DNA from: Cytophagaceae bacterium
Lineage (GTDB): Bacteria; Bacteroidota; Bacteroidia; Flavobacteriales; Flavobacteriaceae
NCBI GenBank assembly: GCA_002710685.1
Contig: PALD01000036.1
Span: 1 to 46,743 of the forward strand
DNA length: 46,743 nucleotides
Reading direction: 5' to 3'
Shown here: piece by piece, positions 1 through 8,978 of the stretch
How positions within the stretch are numbered: the stretch's first letter is position 1
Layout of the letters: each line of letters starts with the position of its first letter
The notes under the pieces: model-generated
The model's input: the letters and a program-made list of their open reading frames with translations, nothing else
What the model was told of the DNA's origin: nothing
Database searches by the model: none
Program-made: the position numbers and the translations under genes

Positions 1-37
1 ATCTTCCATAAGAAAACTGTAGTATTAAAATTAAACA

Positions 38-75
38 AAAAAATAGGCGGGTTTAAAACCCGCCTATTTTTTTGT
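38..75. terminator. Rho-independent terminator, likely bidirectional
   Basis: Two perfectly complementary 14-base arms (41-54 and 56-69) meet almost without a loop and are followed by a T run, with an A run before the left arm. This is the form of an intrinsic terminator that works in both directions. It probably ends a plus-strand gene lying to the left of the window. Confidence 0.85.
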
Positions 76-81
76 TTACAC

Positions 82-255
82 AGTTTTTTGGATACTACCT
101 TGGATGAATTGCTTCGTCCTTTTGAGTTGACCTTTGAATATATAAGAGCTGATTATCGTTCATTCTTCGCCCATTATGGAATCGAGCTGAACACATCAAA
201 AGAATGGATTGAGAAAAGTGTTCCAAAATATCTCACTTTTCTCAATTCATTATAA
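82..255 (+). pseudogene. C-terminal remnant of an NAD(P)H oxidoreductase (flavodoxin-2 fold)
   Basis: A reading frame of about 57 codons ends at TAA 253-255. Its product contains a segment LDELLRPFELTFEYI followed by FFAHYGIE, which resembles the C-terminal end of the KefF/YwrO-type NAD(P)H:quinone oxidoreductase family (about 180-200 residues when complete). No ATG opens the frame, and a terminator hairpin lies directly upstream where the rest of the gene should be. I infer a truncated relic left by recombination or deletion. The family assignment rests on a short stretch and is moderate. A short gene starting at TTG 88 is the alternative. Confidence 0.5.
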
Positions 256-330
256 TATTGGTAGTCGGTATGTTTGGCCTCTTACCCTATTGCCATTGTA
301 TATACTTAGTTATGTGATGTATAGCCCTTT

Positions 331-1329
331 TTACCTGTTTCCGACCCAATGTGGATAAATTGGTGTTTGTTTCGAAACTTCATTGAGTTGGTTTAAGTGT
401 TTTTCAGAAATATTCCAACCGACAGATTCAATGTTCGAGAGCAACTGTTCCTCGTTTCTTGCTCCGATGACTATATTGGAAACAGTTTTGTTTTGTAATA
501 ACCAATTGATGGCAATTTGCGGTATTGATTTTCTGGTTTCGTTGCTTATCTTTTCCAAAACCTCAACGATATTAAAAAGAAATTCGTTTTCGACAGGTGG
601 TGCCCCCACATCTCCCCCAGATTTTATCCTGCCATCCTTCATTTCCACTCCTCTTTTTATCTTTCCTGTTAGTCGCCCCCAACCGAGCGGACTCCAAACC
701 ATCAATCCCATATCTTGGTCTTCCAGAAGTGGCATCAGTTCCTGTTCATAATCTCGACCAATCAACGAATAATAGCCTTGATAAACCACATACTTTTCCA
801 AATTTAATTTTTCTGAAATTGAAAGTGATTTCATCAATTGCCAAGAAGCAAAATTTGAACAACCGATGTATCTTACTTTGCCGCTTTTAACCATATTGTC
901 AAGTGTCCTCAAGGTTTCTTCAATAGGTGTATTTTTATCGAAACCGTGCATTAAATATAGGTCGATATAATCGGTATTCAATCGTTTTAAGCTGTCATCA
1001 AGTGCATTCATCAAGTGGTGTCTTGACGAGCCTTTTTCGTTAGGGTGTTCTCCCATTTGAAATGTGGCTTTGGTGGAAATAATGCTTTTGTCCCTTTTTC
1101 CTTTCAATGCCTTTCCCAAAACAATTTCCGAATCGCCAATAGAGTAAACGTTAGCGGTGTCAAAAAAGTTGATACCTCTTTCAAGGCAAATGTCGATAAA
1201 CCGTGCAGCTTCTTTTTCATCGGTTTGTCCCCAACGTTGAAAAAATTCGTTGGTTCCACCAAAAGTGCCTGTTCCAAGACTCAATACAGGAACTTTCAAT
1301 CCTGAATTTCCTAAATTTCTATATTCCAT
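331..1329 (-). CDS. Aldo/keto reductase family oxidoreductase
   Basis: The 332-residue product has the full aldo/keto reductase TIM-barrel pattern: an N-terminal strand GLKVPVLSLGTGTFGG, the catalytic Asp/Tyr region FFDTANVYSIGDSE, the Lys strand around KSIISTKATF, the catalytic His in DYIDLYLMHGFD, and the C-terminal cofactor loop NIVIGARNEEQLLSN. These enzymes reduce aldehydes or ketones with NADPH in the cytoplasm. The length is normal for the AKR12/13-like subgroup. The gene is last in a minus-strand series after an MFS transporter (24-base gap from the transporter stop), so co-transcription with the Crp/Fnr regulator and transporter is likely. The ATG at 1329-1327 gives a complete N terminus. 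The physiological substrate cannot be read from the sequence. Confidence 0.9.
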   Translation of the reverse strand: MEYRNLGNSGLKVPVLSLGTGTFGGTNEFFQRWGQTDEKEAARFIDICLERGINFFDTANVYSIGDSEIVLGKALKGKRDKSIISTKATFQMGEHPNEKGSSRHHLMNALDDSLKRLNTDYIDLYLMHGFDKNTPIEETLRTLDNMVKSGKVRYIGCSNFASWQLMKSLSISEKLNLEKYVVYQGYYSLIGRDYEQELMPLLEDQDMGLMVWSPLGWGRLTGKIKRGVEMKDGRIKSGGDVGAPPVENEFLFNIVEVLEKISNETRKSIPQIAINWLLQNKTVSNIVIGARNEEQLLSNIESVGWNISEKHLNQLNEVSKQTPIYPHWVGNR

Positions 1330-1353
1330 TTTTTATCTGTTTTTATGTTAAAA

Positions 1354-2547
1354 TTATTTTTCTCTCTTTATACTAAAGACAGCCATTGTAACGGCTATTA
1401 CTGAAAATGTCGCACTCATCAACGTAATAGACAATAATCCCAATGAAGTTGAAATAAGGACTCCACAAATGGATGAACCCAATGCGATGCCTACATTGAA
1501 GGCGGAAATATTCAAGACCGATGAAACGTCTTCGGTGCCTGGTAGATATTTTTCTGAAAGCTGTATGACATACAATTGCATTCCGGGAACAGTCGCAAAC
1601 CCGATAAAACCCATCATTGCAATTAATATAAGTGCAGGAATTTTGTACGGTAGAAATACGAACATCAAAATGAATGTGATAGACAATAAAGCAAATAGAA
1701 CCATAAGCGTTTTTGCGGGCTTTTTATTTGAAAACTTTCCGCCCAAAAGGTTTCCGAAAGCAACGGCAATCCCATAGAATAACAATATCAGCGTGATTTG
1801 ATTTTCTGAAAACCCTGAAATGGTTCCCAATAAAGGGGATAAATAGGTAAATGTCCCAAAAAGTGCCGCAAACGAAAATAAGGTCAAAGAAAAGCCTAAA
1901 AGAATTGACTTGTTTCTCAAAACCTTAAATTGGTCTTTAAGCCGAATCGGTACACCCTGTTTTATGTCGTTCGGCAGCCAAAGTTGATCGGCCAATAAAC
2001 AAAGAAACCCTACAACGGCAATTCCGCCAAAGGTAAAACGCCACCCAAATTGCTGACCAATGTAAGTGCCAAGTGGAACGCCAGTTACCATTGCAACGGT
2101 CAAGCCTGTAAACATAATGGCTATTGCGGTAGCTCTTTTTTCTTTCGAAACCATACTACTGGCAATATTTGCACCGATTCCGACAAAAACTCCGTGAGCC
2201 ACACCAGATAAAACCCTTGCTATAATCAAAAGGGTAAAGTTGGATGAAGCGAAAGCCAAACCATTACTGATGGCAAAAAGTAAAACAATGACAAGCAGTA
2301 ATTTTTTACGGTTTATTTTATTGGTAAATGCGGTAACAATCGGTCCACCAATTGCCACGCCTATGGCGTAGGAAGTAACCAGCCAACCCGTTGATGCTAT
2401 ACTAATTGAAAACTCCTTGGCGATGGTGGGCAACAAGCCAATCATAACAACTTCGGTTGTTCCGATGGCAAAAACACTTCCCGTCAAAGCCCAAATGGCA
2501 ATGGGCATACGGCTCTTTTCCGTAACTGCTACACTATTATTTTGCAT
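1354..2547 (-). CDS. MFS transporter, DHA1 / arabinose-efflux-type
   Basis: A hydrophobic protein of about 397 residues with twelve predicted membrane segments. The first helix carries AIGTTEVVMIGLLP, a hallmark of the DHA1 drug:proton antiporters related to YdhP, AraJ and NepI. The loop INRKKLLLV after the second helix fits the MFS motif A region, and GVPLGTYIGQQFGWRFTF fits the helix-5 motif C region. Its likely role is proton-driven export of a small molecule from the cytoplasm. The open frame extends to a TTG at 2595, but the first ATG at 2547 gives an N terminus that starts shortly before helix 1, so I chose it. It lies between a Crp/Fnr regulator gene and an aldo/keto reductase gene on the same strand. 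Substrate unknown. Confidence 0.88.
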   Translation of the reverse strand: MQNNSVAVTEKSRMPIAIWALTGSVFAIGTTEVVMIGLLPTIAKEFSISIASTGWLVTSYAIGVAIGGPIVTAFTNKINRKKLLLVIVLLFAISNGLAFASSNFTLLIIARVLSGVAHGVFVGIGANIASSMVSKEKRATAIAIMFTGLTVAMVTGVPLGTYIGQQFGWRFTFGGIAVVGFLCLLADQLWLPNDIKQGVPIRLKDQFKVLRNKSILLGFSLTLFSFAALFGTFTYLSPLLGTISGFSENQITLILLFYGIAVAFGNLLGGKFSNKKPAKTLMVLFALLSITFILMFVFLPYKIPALILIAMMGFIGFATVPGMQLYVIQLSEKYLPGTEDVSSVLNISAFNVGIALGSSICGVLISTSLGLLSITLMSATFSVIAVTMAVFSIKREK

Positions 2548-2622
2548 AGGACAAAGTTCTGAAGAGCTTTTTTTGCTAAACAGGACATTTGTCAAAGGTT
2601 TGATGTGATAATTGTCACATTT

Positions 2623-3198
2623 TTAGACTTCGATTTTAGATAATCGGCTCAAAGTTTCTCGTGTAACCCCAAGGTAGGAAGCAATCATTGCCTTTGGTAC
2701 TCGTTGTATTAAACCCGGATATAAATTAAGGAGATTGTGGTACCGGTCATTGGCATTACTGCTTAAAAAGCAAAGAATACGTTTTTGAAGGGCAATGTAA
2801 CCATTAATTGTTTTTTTGAGGAAAAAGGTTTGCATTTTGGGCAGTTCCTTGCTCAACGTTTCTTTATTTTCCAACGTCAAAGAAAGTACTAGAGTATCCT
2901 CAAGACAGTCGACAATCATTGTCGATTTGGTTTTTTGGTGAAATGCTTCGGCATCTGTGATCCACCAATTTTCCATTCCAAACTGTAGAATATGTTCCTT
3001 CCCGTCAGAATCCAACCTTGAAACTCGCATCAATCCTTTAACTACAAAGAAGTCAAATTGGGCATAGTCGCCCTCGTGCAACACTATTTGGTGTTTTTTG
3101 AACGACTTTTTTTGAAAATGTTCCAACACGTAGTCAAATTCTTCATCGGTCAGTTTTACAATTTCTTCTATTTGTTTTCTTAAAGGATGTTCGTTCAT
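2623..3198 (-). CDS. Crp/Fnr family transcriptional regulator
   Basis: The 191-residue product has an N-terminal cyclic-nucleotide-binding fold (roughly residues 20-115; HQIVLHEGDYAQFDFFVVKGLMRV is the beta-roll core) and a C-terminal winged helix ending in ASYLGVTRETLSRLSK, the recognition helix typical of Bacteroidota Crp-like proteins. The Arg-Ser pair that contacts cAMP in E. coli Crp is not obvious, so the ligand is unknown. The gene heads a minus-strand group with the MFS efflux gene and the aldo/keto reductase and probably controls them. The start ATG at 3198 gives the usual short lead-in helix. Proteins of this group are often described as stress or redox regulators next to efflux genes. 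Confidence 0.88.
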   Translation of the reverse strand: MNEHPLRKQIEEIVKLTDEEFDYVLEHFQKKSFKKHQIVLHEGDYAQFDFFVVKGLMRVSRLDSDGKEHILQFGMENWWITDAEAFHQKTKSTMIVDCLEDTLVLSLTLENKETLSKELPKMQTFFLKKTINGYIALQKRILCFLSSNANDRYHNLLNLYPGLIQRVPKAMIASYLGVTRETLSRLSKIEV

Positions 3199-3308
3199 TA
3201 TTTCGGTTAGGCTTTTTCAGAGTCACACATAACTTGTTATATCATATAAAAATAGTAATTTACCCCTGGTTATTTCCGGATATCCGCAACTTATATTGAT
3301 CTATAGGA

Positions 3309-3323
3309 TTACGGAATCCCGTA
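3309..3323 (+). repeat. Left copy of the 15-bp near-palindromic repeat flanking the defence island
   Basis: TTACGGAATCCCGTA occurs here and again, identical and in the same orientation, at 13720-13734. The motif is itself a near palindrome (TACGG/CCGTA arms around AATC). Sequence outside the core also matches in inverted sense: GGATTACGG precedes this copy, and the complement of the same string lies just after the other. It may be an attachment-site duplication or a shared regulator operator. Confidence 0.6.
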
Positions 3324-3818
3324 GGCTACGAATCATCAGCTCACTTCCCTCCTATCCCAGAGTAACCAACTTCACATAATCATAAACTCATAAAACTAGT
3401 CTGGCCTTAGCCCATAGATTAATTTTGATGCAACTAAATATTGAGGGTTCAATGCCCATTTAAAATAGCCCCACCCAAACAGACTAAAAGCCATAGTAGG
3501 CTGACCGACTAAAAACCGATTCAGTCAACACGGCGTTCATGCTAGGTCATACTGGATTCTTACTTTTTTTAAGCTTTGATTCTTTTGTCACTTACGCGCC
3601 ATTAGTCACAGACTAACGGGAGCGGGGTAAGATTTAGTATGCACGTATATATGGGATGGAAATTAATCGATTCATCATTTGGGCTGTCAAGTAGGCCAAA
3701 AGGGTAAATACCTACAAAACCGTTAAGACACTAGTTCAAAACTGGCGATAGCGGAGTATTGTTAATTTTCTTTGTGATAAGTTATATACTTAAAGTGTAT
3801 TTATGCGATTGGGTATAC

Positions 3819-3826
3819 TATTTTTG
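3819..3826 (+). promoter_or_regulatory. Candidate -7 promoter element of the ssp-like operon
   Basis: TATTTTTG fits the Bacteroidota -7 consensus TAnnTTTG and lies 19 bases before the probable start codon at 3845. No clear TTTG -33 box is seen at the usual distance, so the call rests on one half-site and on the absence of any other promoter for the five-gene operon. Confidence 0.35.
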
Positions 3827-3844
3827 TAAAAATCCTTCTGCACT

Positions 3845-4679
3845 ATGACATTTTCGGGCCATGATACTTTCCACTGCCGCCTTTTGGCTAAAAAAAGGAA
3901 TTGATTTCTTGCAGCAACATGACAAATTTCAAGAAGATTCAGGAATAGAATTGGGCGTTGGTAAAAACATGGTTAACTCCATTCGATTTTGGACGAAAGC
4001 CTTTGGGGCAGTTGATGATGATTATAATGTAAATACCTTATTCAAAAATTTATTTGACGATGAGGGGTGGGATCCCTATCTCGAAGATGAAGGAACACTT
4101 TGGCTATTACATTATCAATTGTGCACTACAAACTACAGTTCCATTTATCATATTTTATTCCGGGATTTTCGAAAAGTAAAGCAAGAATTTACCAAAGCTG
4201 CTTTGATCAATTATATACTTGATCTTGGGCCAGGTACCACTCAAAAAATAATTGAAAAAGATTTTTCAGTTTTTACACGTATGTATGCCAGTGTAAAAGA
4301 ATCAAACATTGATGATGGTTATACCGGAATTCTAACCGAAGTTGGTCTTTTTAGAGAAGTAGGGAAAAATAGCGAAGGTAAAATTTTATACCGTATTGAA
4401 AATTCTAAACAACAACAGATACCAAATGCCATTTTACTCGCTTGTATACTATTAAATAAGAACTATGGAAAGTCTATTAGCTTTACGAGTCTTTATAATG
4501 ATACGAATGGAATAGGAAATATTTTTTGTTTAGATAGAGACCTATTAGAGCAAAAGCTAATTGAAATAGCTCAAACTTTTTCAGGGATCACTTATAACAG
4601 TGAGGCAGGTATTAAAGAACTTCAGTTCCAAGAGAACTATGGGCCAGTAGAAGTATTAAAACAATATTACAATGAGTAA
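3845..4679 (+). CDS. sspB: DUF4007 protein, SspB-like phosphorothioation component, frameshifted near the 5' end
   Basis: The product of about 277 residues is a DUF4007 family member. Proteins of this family start with a motif of the form FSGHETFxCRxxWLKKG. Here the first half, MTFSGHDTFHCR, is encoded from ATG 3845 to 3880, and the second half, FWLKKGIDF, continues from 3882 in another frame. One extra base (around 3877-3881, in GCCGCC) separates them. The ATG at 3861, which gives an uninterrupted 272-codon frame, would replace the conserved motif with MILSTAA and is probably not the native start. SspB of the SspBCD phosphorothioation system is described as a DNA nickase that acts with SspC and SspD; the role here follows from family and operon. 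The last codons overlap the next gene by 8 bases. The frameshift is either an inactivating mutation, a base-calling error or, less likely, a recoding site. Confidence 0.72.
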
Positions 4680-7600
4680 TTTTTCTCCATCCATTAATAT
4701 TATTCGTGATGACAAAACAGCTTTCGAGTATATTGTTACCCCTAATGCTCAAAATACGGTAAATAAAATATTTGAAAACTTAAAGCGAGGGCGTCACTCA
4801 TTTAATCTTATAGGTTCTTTTGGCACCGGTAAATCCTCATTTCTATTAGCTTTAGAAAAATCCATTCAGGGCGAAAAGGGCTATTTTGATATAGATAACA
4901 GCAGTAGTGATTTGATCAAACTGGTAGGGGATTATGGGAGTCTTTCCGAGGCACTCAATGAAGAACTTTCTATAGAATCTGATTTCACAGGTAATCAGGT
5001 TCTTTTTGATGCACTATATCAACGTTATGAATCAATCGCGAAAAAGAATGGAATATTATTTATCGTTATTGATGAGTTTGGAAAGTTTTTAGAGTATGCC
5101 GCTCAAAATAAGCCGGAAAAAGAGATTTACTTTTTACAAAAACTTGCTGAATTTGTAAATAACCCTGAACGCAATATAGTTCTGCTCACCTCTATACATC
5201 AAAGTGCAGAGGCTTATGGTATGAACTTGACAAAAGAACTTATTCAGGAATGGAAAAAGGTACAAGGAAGATTTGTTGATCTTCCGTTTAATGAACCCAT
5301 TGAACATTTACTTCATCTCGCTGCACAGCGTATAAATGCCCCTTTATCCACTAATTCAATTGAGAACGAGAGCTCTTTAGTAGAAAGGAATGGCCTTTTT
5401 GATACGAAATTCAATAGCGATAGTGTGGGTCAACTTTTTCCGCTTACATTGACTAGCGGTTATGCACTTGCAATCAGTTTACAGCGATATGGTCAAAATG
5501 AGCGCTCTTTATTTACATTCTTAAACTCTCATTTCTTTGATTTATATCGAGATAGTGATCAATTGATAAGCCTTTCAGACCTCTACGATTACTTAAATGA
5601 GGAGTTTTATGCTTTTCTCTATACCCGGTCAAATCCCGATTTTGGAGCGTGGATTGCCCTTAAAACAGCCTTGGAGCGTGCAGAGTCCCTTGTAGATAAA
5701 AACCCAATTCTTAGTATTTACCTGCTAAAAACAATTGGCCTCTTATCAATTTTTGCTAAGGCAAGCGGTGCTATAAGTATTGACTTTTTGGAGAATTATT
5801 TGTCGTACAAGTATTCTAAAGCTGCTATTCGCGAGAACATCAATCTGCTGGAAAAGGCTAAAATTATTCGCTACAGTCGCTTTGATGATTCGTTCAAACT
5901 TTTTGAAGGAACTGATCTAGACATTGATCAAGCTATAGCACTTGCAGAGAATAAAATTGACAGTATTGATGTACTAACAAAACTAAGCTCTCATTTTGAT
6001 TTCCCTATCATTATTGCAAAGTCAATAACCTACAGGTTAGGTACTCCTAGACTATTTGAATTTAAACTTTCAAAACATCCTATTTCTGATACTCCAAAGG
6101 GGCAAATTGATGGCTATATCAATTTATTGTTCAACGAATCGGGAGTAGATTCAAATCATATTATTGAACTTTCCAAAAATAGTCCTATTATTTACGGTTA
6201 TTTTTCAAACACTGCCGGTATCGTTGAAACACTGTTTGAAATCGAGAAAACCAAGCAGGTTTTAAAAGATGTAGAAGATGAGAAGGATCGGGTTGCAATC
6301 AAAGAATTAAGGTCCATTATAAAAAGTAATGAAAACCTACTCAATCACTATGTGATGAATAGTCTTTACACTAACAAAGTGGATTGGTATTATTTGGGAA
6401 AGAAAGCTCCCATTAAGAGTCAGAATATCTTTAATCAGAAACTAAGCGAGATTAGTGCTGCCATTTATCATCAAGCCCCTGTTCTGCAGAATGAATTGAT
6501 AAACAGAGATAAAGTTTCAGGTTCGATTTCATCTGCGCGAAAAAATTACTGGAGAGCTCTTGTCAATAACTATCATTTAAAAGATTTAGGATTTCCCGAA
6601 ACCAAATGGCCAGCAGAAAAAACTATTTATTTTTCACTTCTTAAAGAAACCGGAATTCATATTCAAAATGGGGATGCCTATACCCTAACCGCCCCCACCT
6701 CTCAAAGCTTTGCCAGTTTATGGCAGATAAGTATGAATTTTCTGGATGATGCGAAAGTCCTAAGAAAAGGAGTTGATGATTTTTACAAAGTTCTTTCTCA
6801 AAGTCCAATAAAGTTAAAACAAGGGGTGATTGATTTTTGGGTGCCTACATTTCTTTTTATTAATCGAGGTAATTTTGCGCTCTACAATGAGAATGGTTTT
6901 GTTCCCTATATAGATGATACCATTTTATACTTTATCACAAAAAACCCTAAGGAGTACTCGGTAAAAAGTTTTGAACTTAATACCCTACGGTTAAATCTTT
7001 TTAATAAATATCGTGATTTCTTACAGCAGGGTAATAAAGAGAAATTAGATAATGACTCTTTTATAGAAAGCATCAGACCGCTTCTTATATTCTACAGGGA
7101 TTTATCGGAATATGCCAAAAACACTAAAAACATTTCAAAAGAAGCCATCGCTTTAAGAGAAGCTATCAGTAAAGCTACTGATCCAGAGAAAACCTTTTTT
7201 GAAAACTTCCCCAATGCTTTGGGCTATAGCACGAGTGAGCTGAGTTCAGATGACACCCTCTTTGAAGATTATATCATAAAATTTCAGAATGCAATTCAGG
7301 AAATAAAAAATTCTTATGATGAACTTGTCGATCGGATTGAGCTGTTTATTTGTGATGAACTAATAGGTGAGCGCATTCCCTTTAAAGAGTACCAGGTTCG
7401 ACTACAAAAACGTTTTGAGGGTATAAAAGAGCATCAGGCATTGACCCGTCATAAGGTTTTCTTGTTGCGTGTTAAATCTAATTTACCGGATCGAAACAGT
7501 TATTTAATGTCTTTAGCACAAGCGCTGATCAATAAACGATTGGATGCTTTTAAAGATCTTGACGAAGTACTTTTAAAAGATAAGATGCTAACTTTAGTGA

Positions 7601-7851
7601 AAGAATTAGATAACCTGGTCGACTTAACACGTGTTGAACAGAGTAACGATGAAGACCTCATAAAAGTTGAATTGACTACACTTGCCGGTGGAAGCATAGA
7701 TAATATCATTCGACTGCCTAAAGCAAAAAAAGAGGAGGTTAACCATGCAACGGACTTAATTTATTCTGAATTAGCTAAGTACAAGAATTTAAAAATGTCT
7801 ATTTTAATGGCATTATTAGAGAAAGAATTGAATTCTAATGACAAAACCTAG
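4672..7851 (+). CDS. sspC: Large P-loop ATPase, SspC-like component of a phosphorothioation system
   Basis: A 1059-residue protein with a Walker A motif GSFGTGKS at residues 48-55 and a Walker B strand ILFIVIDE at about 128-135, followed by a sensor-like strand NIVLLTSIHQ near 170. The remainder is a long, mostly helical region with no recognised domain. The arrangement (N-terminal AAA-like ATPase, very long C-terminal part) is also seen in BREX BrxC/PglY, but the neighbours (DUF4007 and a DndC-like PP-loop protein) point to SspC. In that system the ATPase works with SspB and SspD in placing sulfur in the DNA backbone. It overlaps the DUF4007 gene by 8 bases and the next gene by 14 bases, indicating translational coupling. 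The start at 4672 is the first ATG and lies 47 codons before the P loop. Confidence 0.75.
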   Translation: MSNFSPSINIIRDDKTAFEYIVTPNAQNTVNKIFENLKRGRHSFNLIGSFGTGKSSFLLALEKSIQGEKGYFDIDNSSSDLIKLVGDYGSLSEALNEELSIESDFTGNQVLFDALYQRYESIAKKNGILFIVIDEFGKFLEYAAQNKPEKEIYFLQKLAEFVNNPERNIVLLTSIHQSAEAYGMNLTKELIQEWKKVQGRFVDLPFNEPIEHLLHLAAQRINAPLSTNSIENESSLVERNGLFDTKFNSDSVGQLFPLTLTSGYALAISLQRYGQNERSLFTFLNSHFFDLYRDSDQLISLSDLYDYLNEEFYAFLYTRSNPDFGAWIALKTALERAESLVDKNPILSIYLLKTIGLLSIFAKASGAISIDFLENYLSYKYSKAAIRENINLLEKAKIIRYSRFDDSFKLFEGTDLDIDQAIALAENKIDSIDVLTKLSSHFDFPIIIAKSITYRLGTPRLFEFKLSKHPISDTPKGQIDGYINLLFNESGVDSNHIIELSKNSPIIYGYFSNTAGIVETLFEIEKTKQVLKDVEDEKDRVAIKELRSIIKSNENLLNHYVMNSLYTNKVDWYYLGKKAPIKSQNIFNQKLSEISAAIYHQAPVLQNELINRDKVSGSISSARKNYWRALVNNYHLKDLGFPETKWPAEKTIYFSLLKETGIHIQNGDAYTLTAPTSQSFASLWQISMNFLDDAKVLRKGVDDFYKVLSQSPIKLKQGVIDFWVPTFLFINRGNFALYNENGFVPYIDDTILYFITKNPKEYSVKSFELNTLRLNLFNKYRDFLQQGNKEKLDNDSFIESIRPLLIFYRDLSEYAKNTKNISKEAIALREAISKATDPEKTFFENFPNALGYSTSELSSDDTLFEDYIIKFQNAIQEIKNSYDELVDRIELFICDELIGERIPFKEYQVRLQKRFEGIKEHQALTRHKVFLLRVKSNLPDRNSYLMSLAQALINKRLDAFKDLDEVLLKDKMLTLVKELDNLVDLTRVEQSNDEDLIKVELTTLAGGSIDNIIRLPKAKKEEVNHATDLIYSELAKYKNLKMSILMALLEKELNSNDKT

Positions 7852-8977
7852 ACACATATTGGGCATTTCCGGAGGTAAGGATAGCGCAGCTTTGGCTTTA
7901 TACCTCAACAAAAAATACCCATCGATAGATTTTCAATATTATTTTTGCGATACGGGTAAAGAACTTAAAGAAACCTATCAATTAATTCATAACTTAGAAT
8001 CAATTTTAGGAAAGCCCATTTTAAAACTGGAAAATCCTGAATTGGAGAATACCGGTGACAAACCTTTTGATTTTTATTACAAATCTTTTAGGGGCTATTT
8101 ACCCTCCCCACAGGCGCGCTGGTGTACCGCATTGATGAAGTTAAAGCCTTTTGAAAAGTTTGTGAATGGAGAGCCCGTGATATCTTATGTGGGTATACGG
8201 GGTGATGAAGACCGGGAAGGTTATATTTCGAGAGAAGCTAACATTCAATCTATATTTCCGTTTAGAAAGAACATCTGGAGCAATGATGTAATGTTGAAGT
8301 TTTTTAATCCTGAAAATAGGGATAGGGTGGCCGACCTGTATCAAAGACAATTTAAAGGAGCTTCTTTAGATACAGCTGTTTCTATTCTTGATGAATATAT
8401 CAGCCTGGACCATAACAATCGTGCGGAAACGGAAAAGATTTTAAAAAATAAGGCCAGCAATTCCCTTAACCTGGGTATTTCAGCTTTTAACCATGTCGTT
8501 TTTGACTTTTTAAAAAGTACCCAATATCCACTTGCTCTTGAAGATACGTATGAGTTATTGGAAAATGAAGATATACTGGTTCGCGAGGATATCTTTAAAA
8601 TTCTAAGGGAATCTGGAGCGGGTGTGCCAGAATACTATGAGAAAATAGAATTTGAGGTAGATGGTCAAAAAGGGGAATATGCCCGTAGCCGGTCTGGATG
8701 TTATTTTTGCTTTTTTCAACAAAAAATAGAGTGGGTTTGGCTTTATGAACAGCATCCTACTCTTTTTAAAGAAGCGATGAAGTATGAAAATGCCGACGAA
8801 CTCTTTACTTGGGTACCCAATGAATCTCTAGAAGAGTTAATACAACCTGAGCGTATAAAGGAAATTAAATTAGGGCATATACAACGCTCTAACAAAGCGA
8901 AATCAAAATCATCACCTTATCTGTTAGATATTCTAGAAGGGACCGAACGGGAAGGGTGTAATACTTGTTTTTTGTAA
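7838..8977 (+). CDS. sspD: PP-loop / PAPS-reductase-like protein, SspD/DndC-like DNA sulfur modification enzyme
   Basis: The 379-residue product opens with the PP-loop SGGKDS at residues 11-16, the ATP-pyrophosphatase signature, and has the PAPS-reductase family strand YVGIRGDEDREGY near 117-129. Five cysteines are suggestive of an iron-sulfur cluster or sulfur relay: Cys96 in RWC, Cys288 and Cys291 in SGCYFCFF, and Cys374 and Cys377 in CNTC at the very C terminus. DndC and SspD use such a fold to adenylate the DNA backbone and bring in sulfur. The gene overlaps the ATPase gene by 14 bases and is followed after one base by the GIY-YIG gene. No cysteine desulfurase (DndA/SspA) is in the window, so sulfur may come from a host IscS/SufS. 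An ordinary assimilatory PAPS reductase is unlikely given the operon. Confidence 0.85.
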   Translation: MTKPRHILGISGGKDSAALALYLNKKYPSIDFQYYFCDTGKELKETYQLIHNLESILGKPILKLENPELENTGDKPFDFYYKSFRGYLPSPQARWCTALMKLKPFEKFVNGEPVISYVGIRGDEDREGYISREANIQSIFPFRKNIWSNDVMLKFFNPENRDRVADLYQRQFKGASLDTAVSILDEYISLDHNNRAETEKILKNKASNSLNLGISAFNHVVFDFLKSTQYPLALEDTYELLENEDILVREDIFKILRESGAGVPEYYEKIEFEVDGQKGEYARSRSGCYFCFFQQKIEWVWLYEQHPTLFKEAMKYENADELFTWVPNESLEELIQPERIKEIKLGHIQRSNKAKSKSSPYLLDILEGTEREGCNTCFL

Positions 8978-8978
8978 T

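Larger units (their letters stand above)
3199..3844. other. Long intergenic region at the left edge of the defence island
   Basis: About 650 bases with no convincing gene on either strand. It contains the left copy of the 15-bp near-palindrome (3309-3323), an overlapping small inverted repeat at 3320-3330 (CGTAG/CTACG), a short imperfect hairpin around 3597-3626 (TTAGTC/GACTAA core), and at the right end an AT-rich promoter-like stretch before the DUF4007 gene. Between roughly 3330 and 3780 I see only stop-rich sequence that could be decayed DNA of the island boundary. Confidence 0.6.

Noticed and set aside
3877..3890. Programmed +1 frameshift in the DUF4007 gene
   Set aside because: No known slippery codon followed by stop or rare codon is seen; a mutation or sequencing error is simpler.
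4672..8977. BREX system (BrxC-like ATPase plus PAPS-reductase-like BrxP)
   Set aside because: No PglZ, PglX, BrxL, BrxA or BrxB is present, while DUF4007 and DGQHR proteins point to the Ssp/Dnd class.
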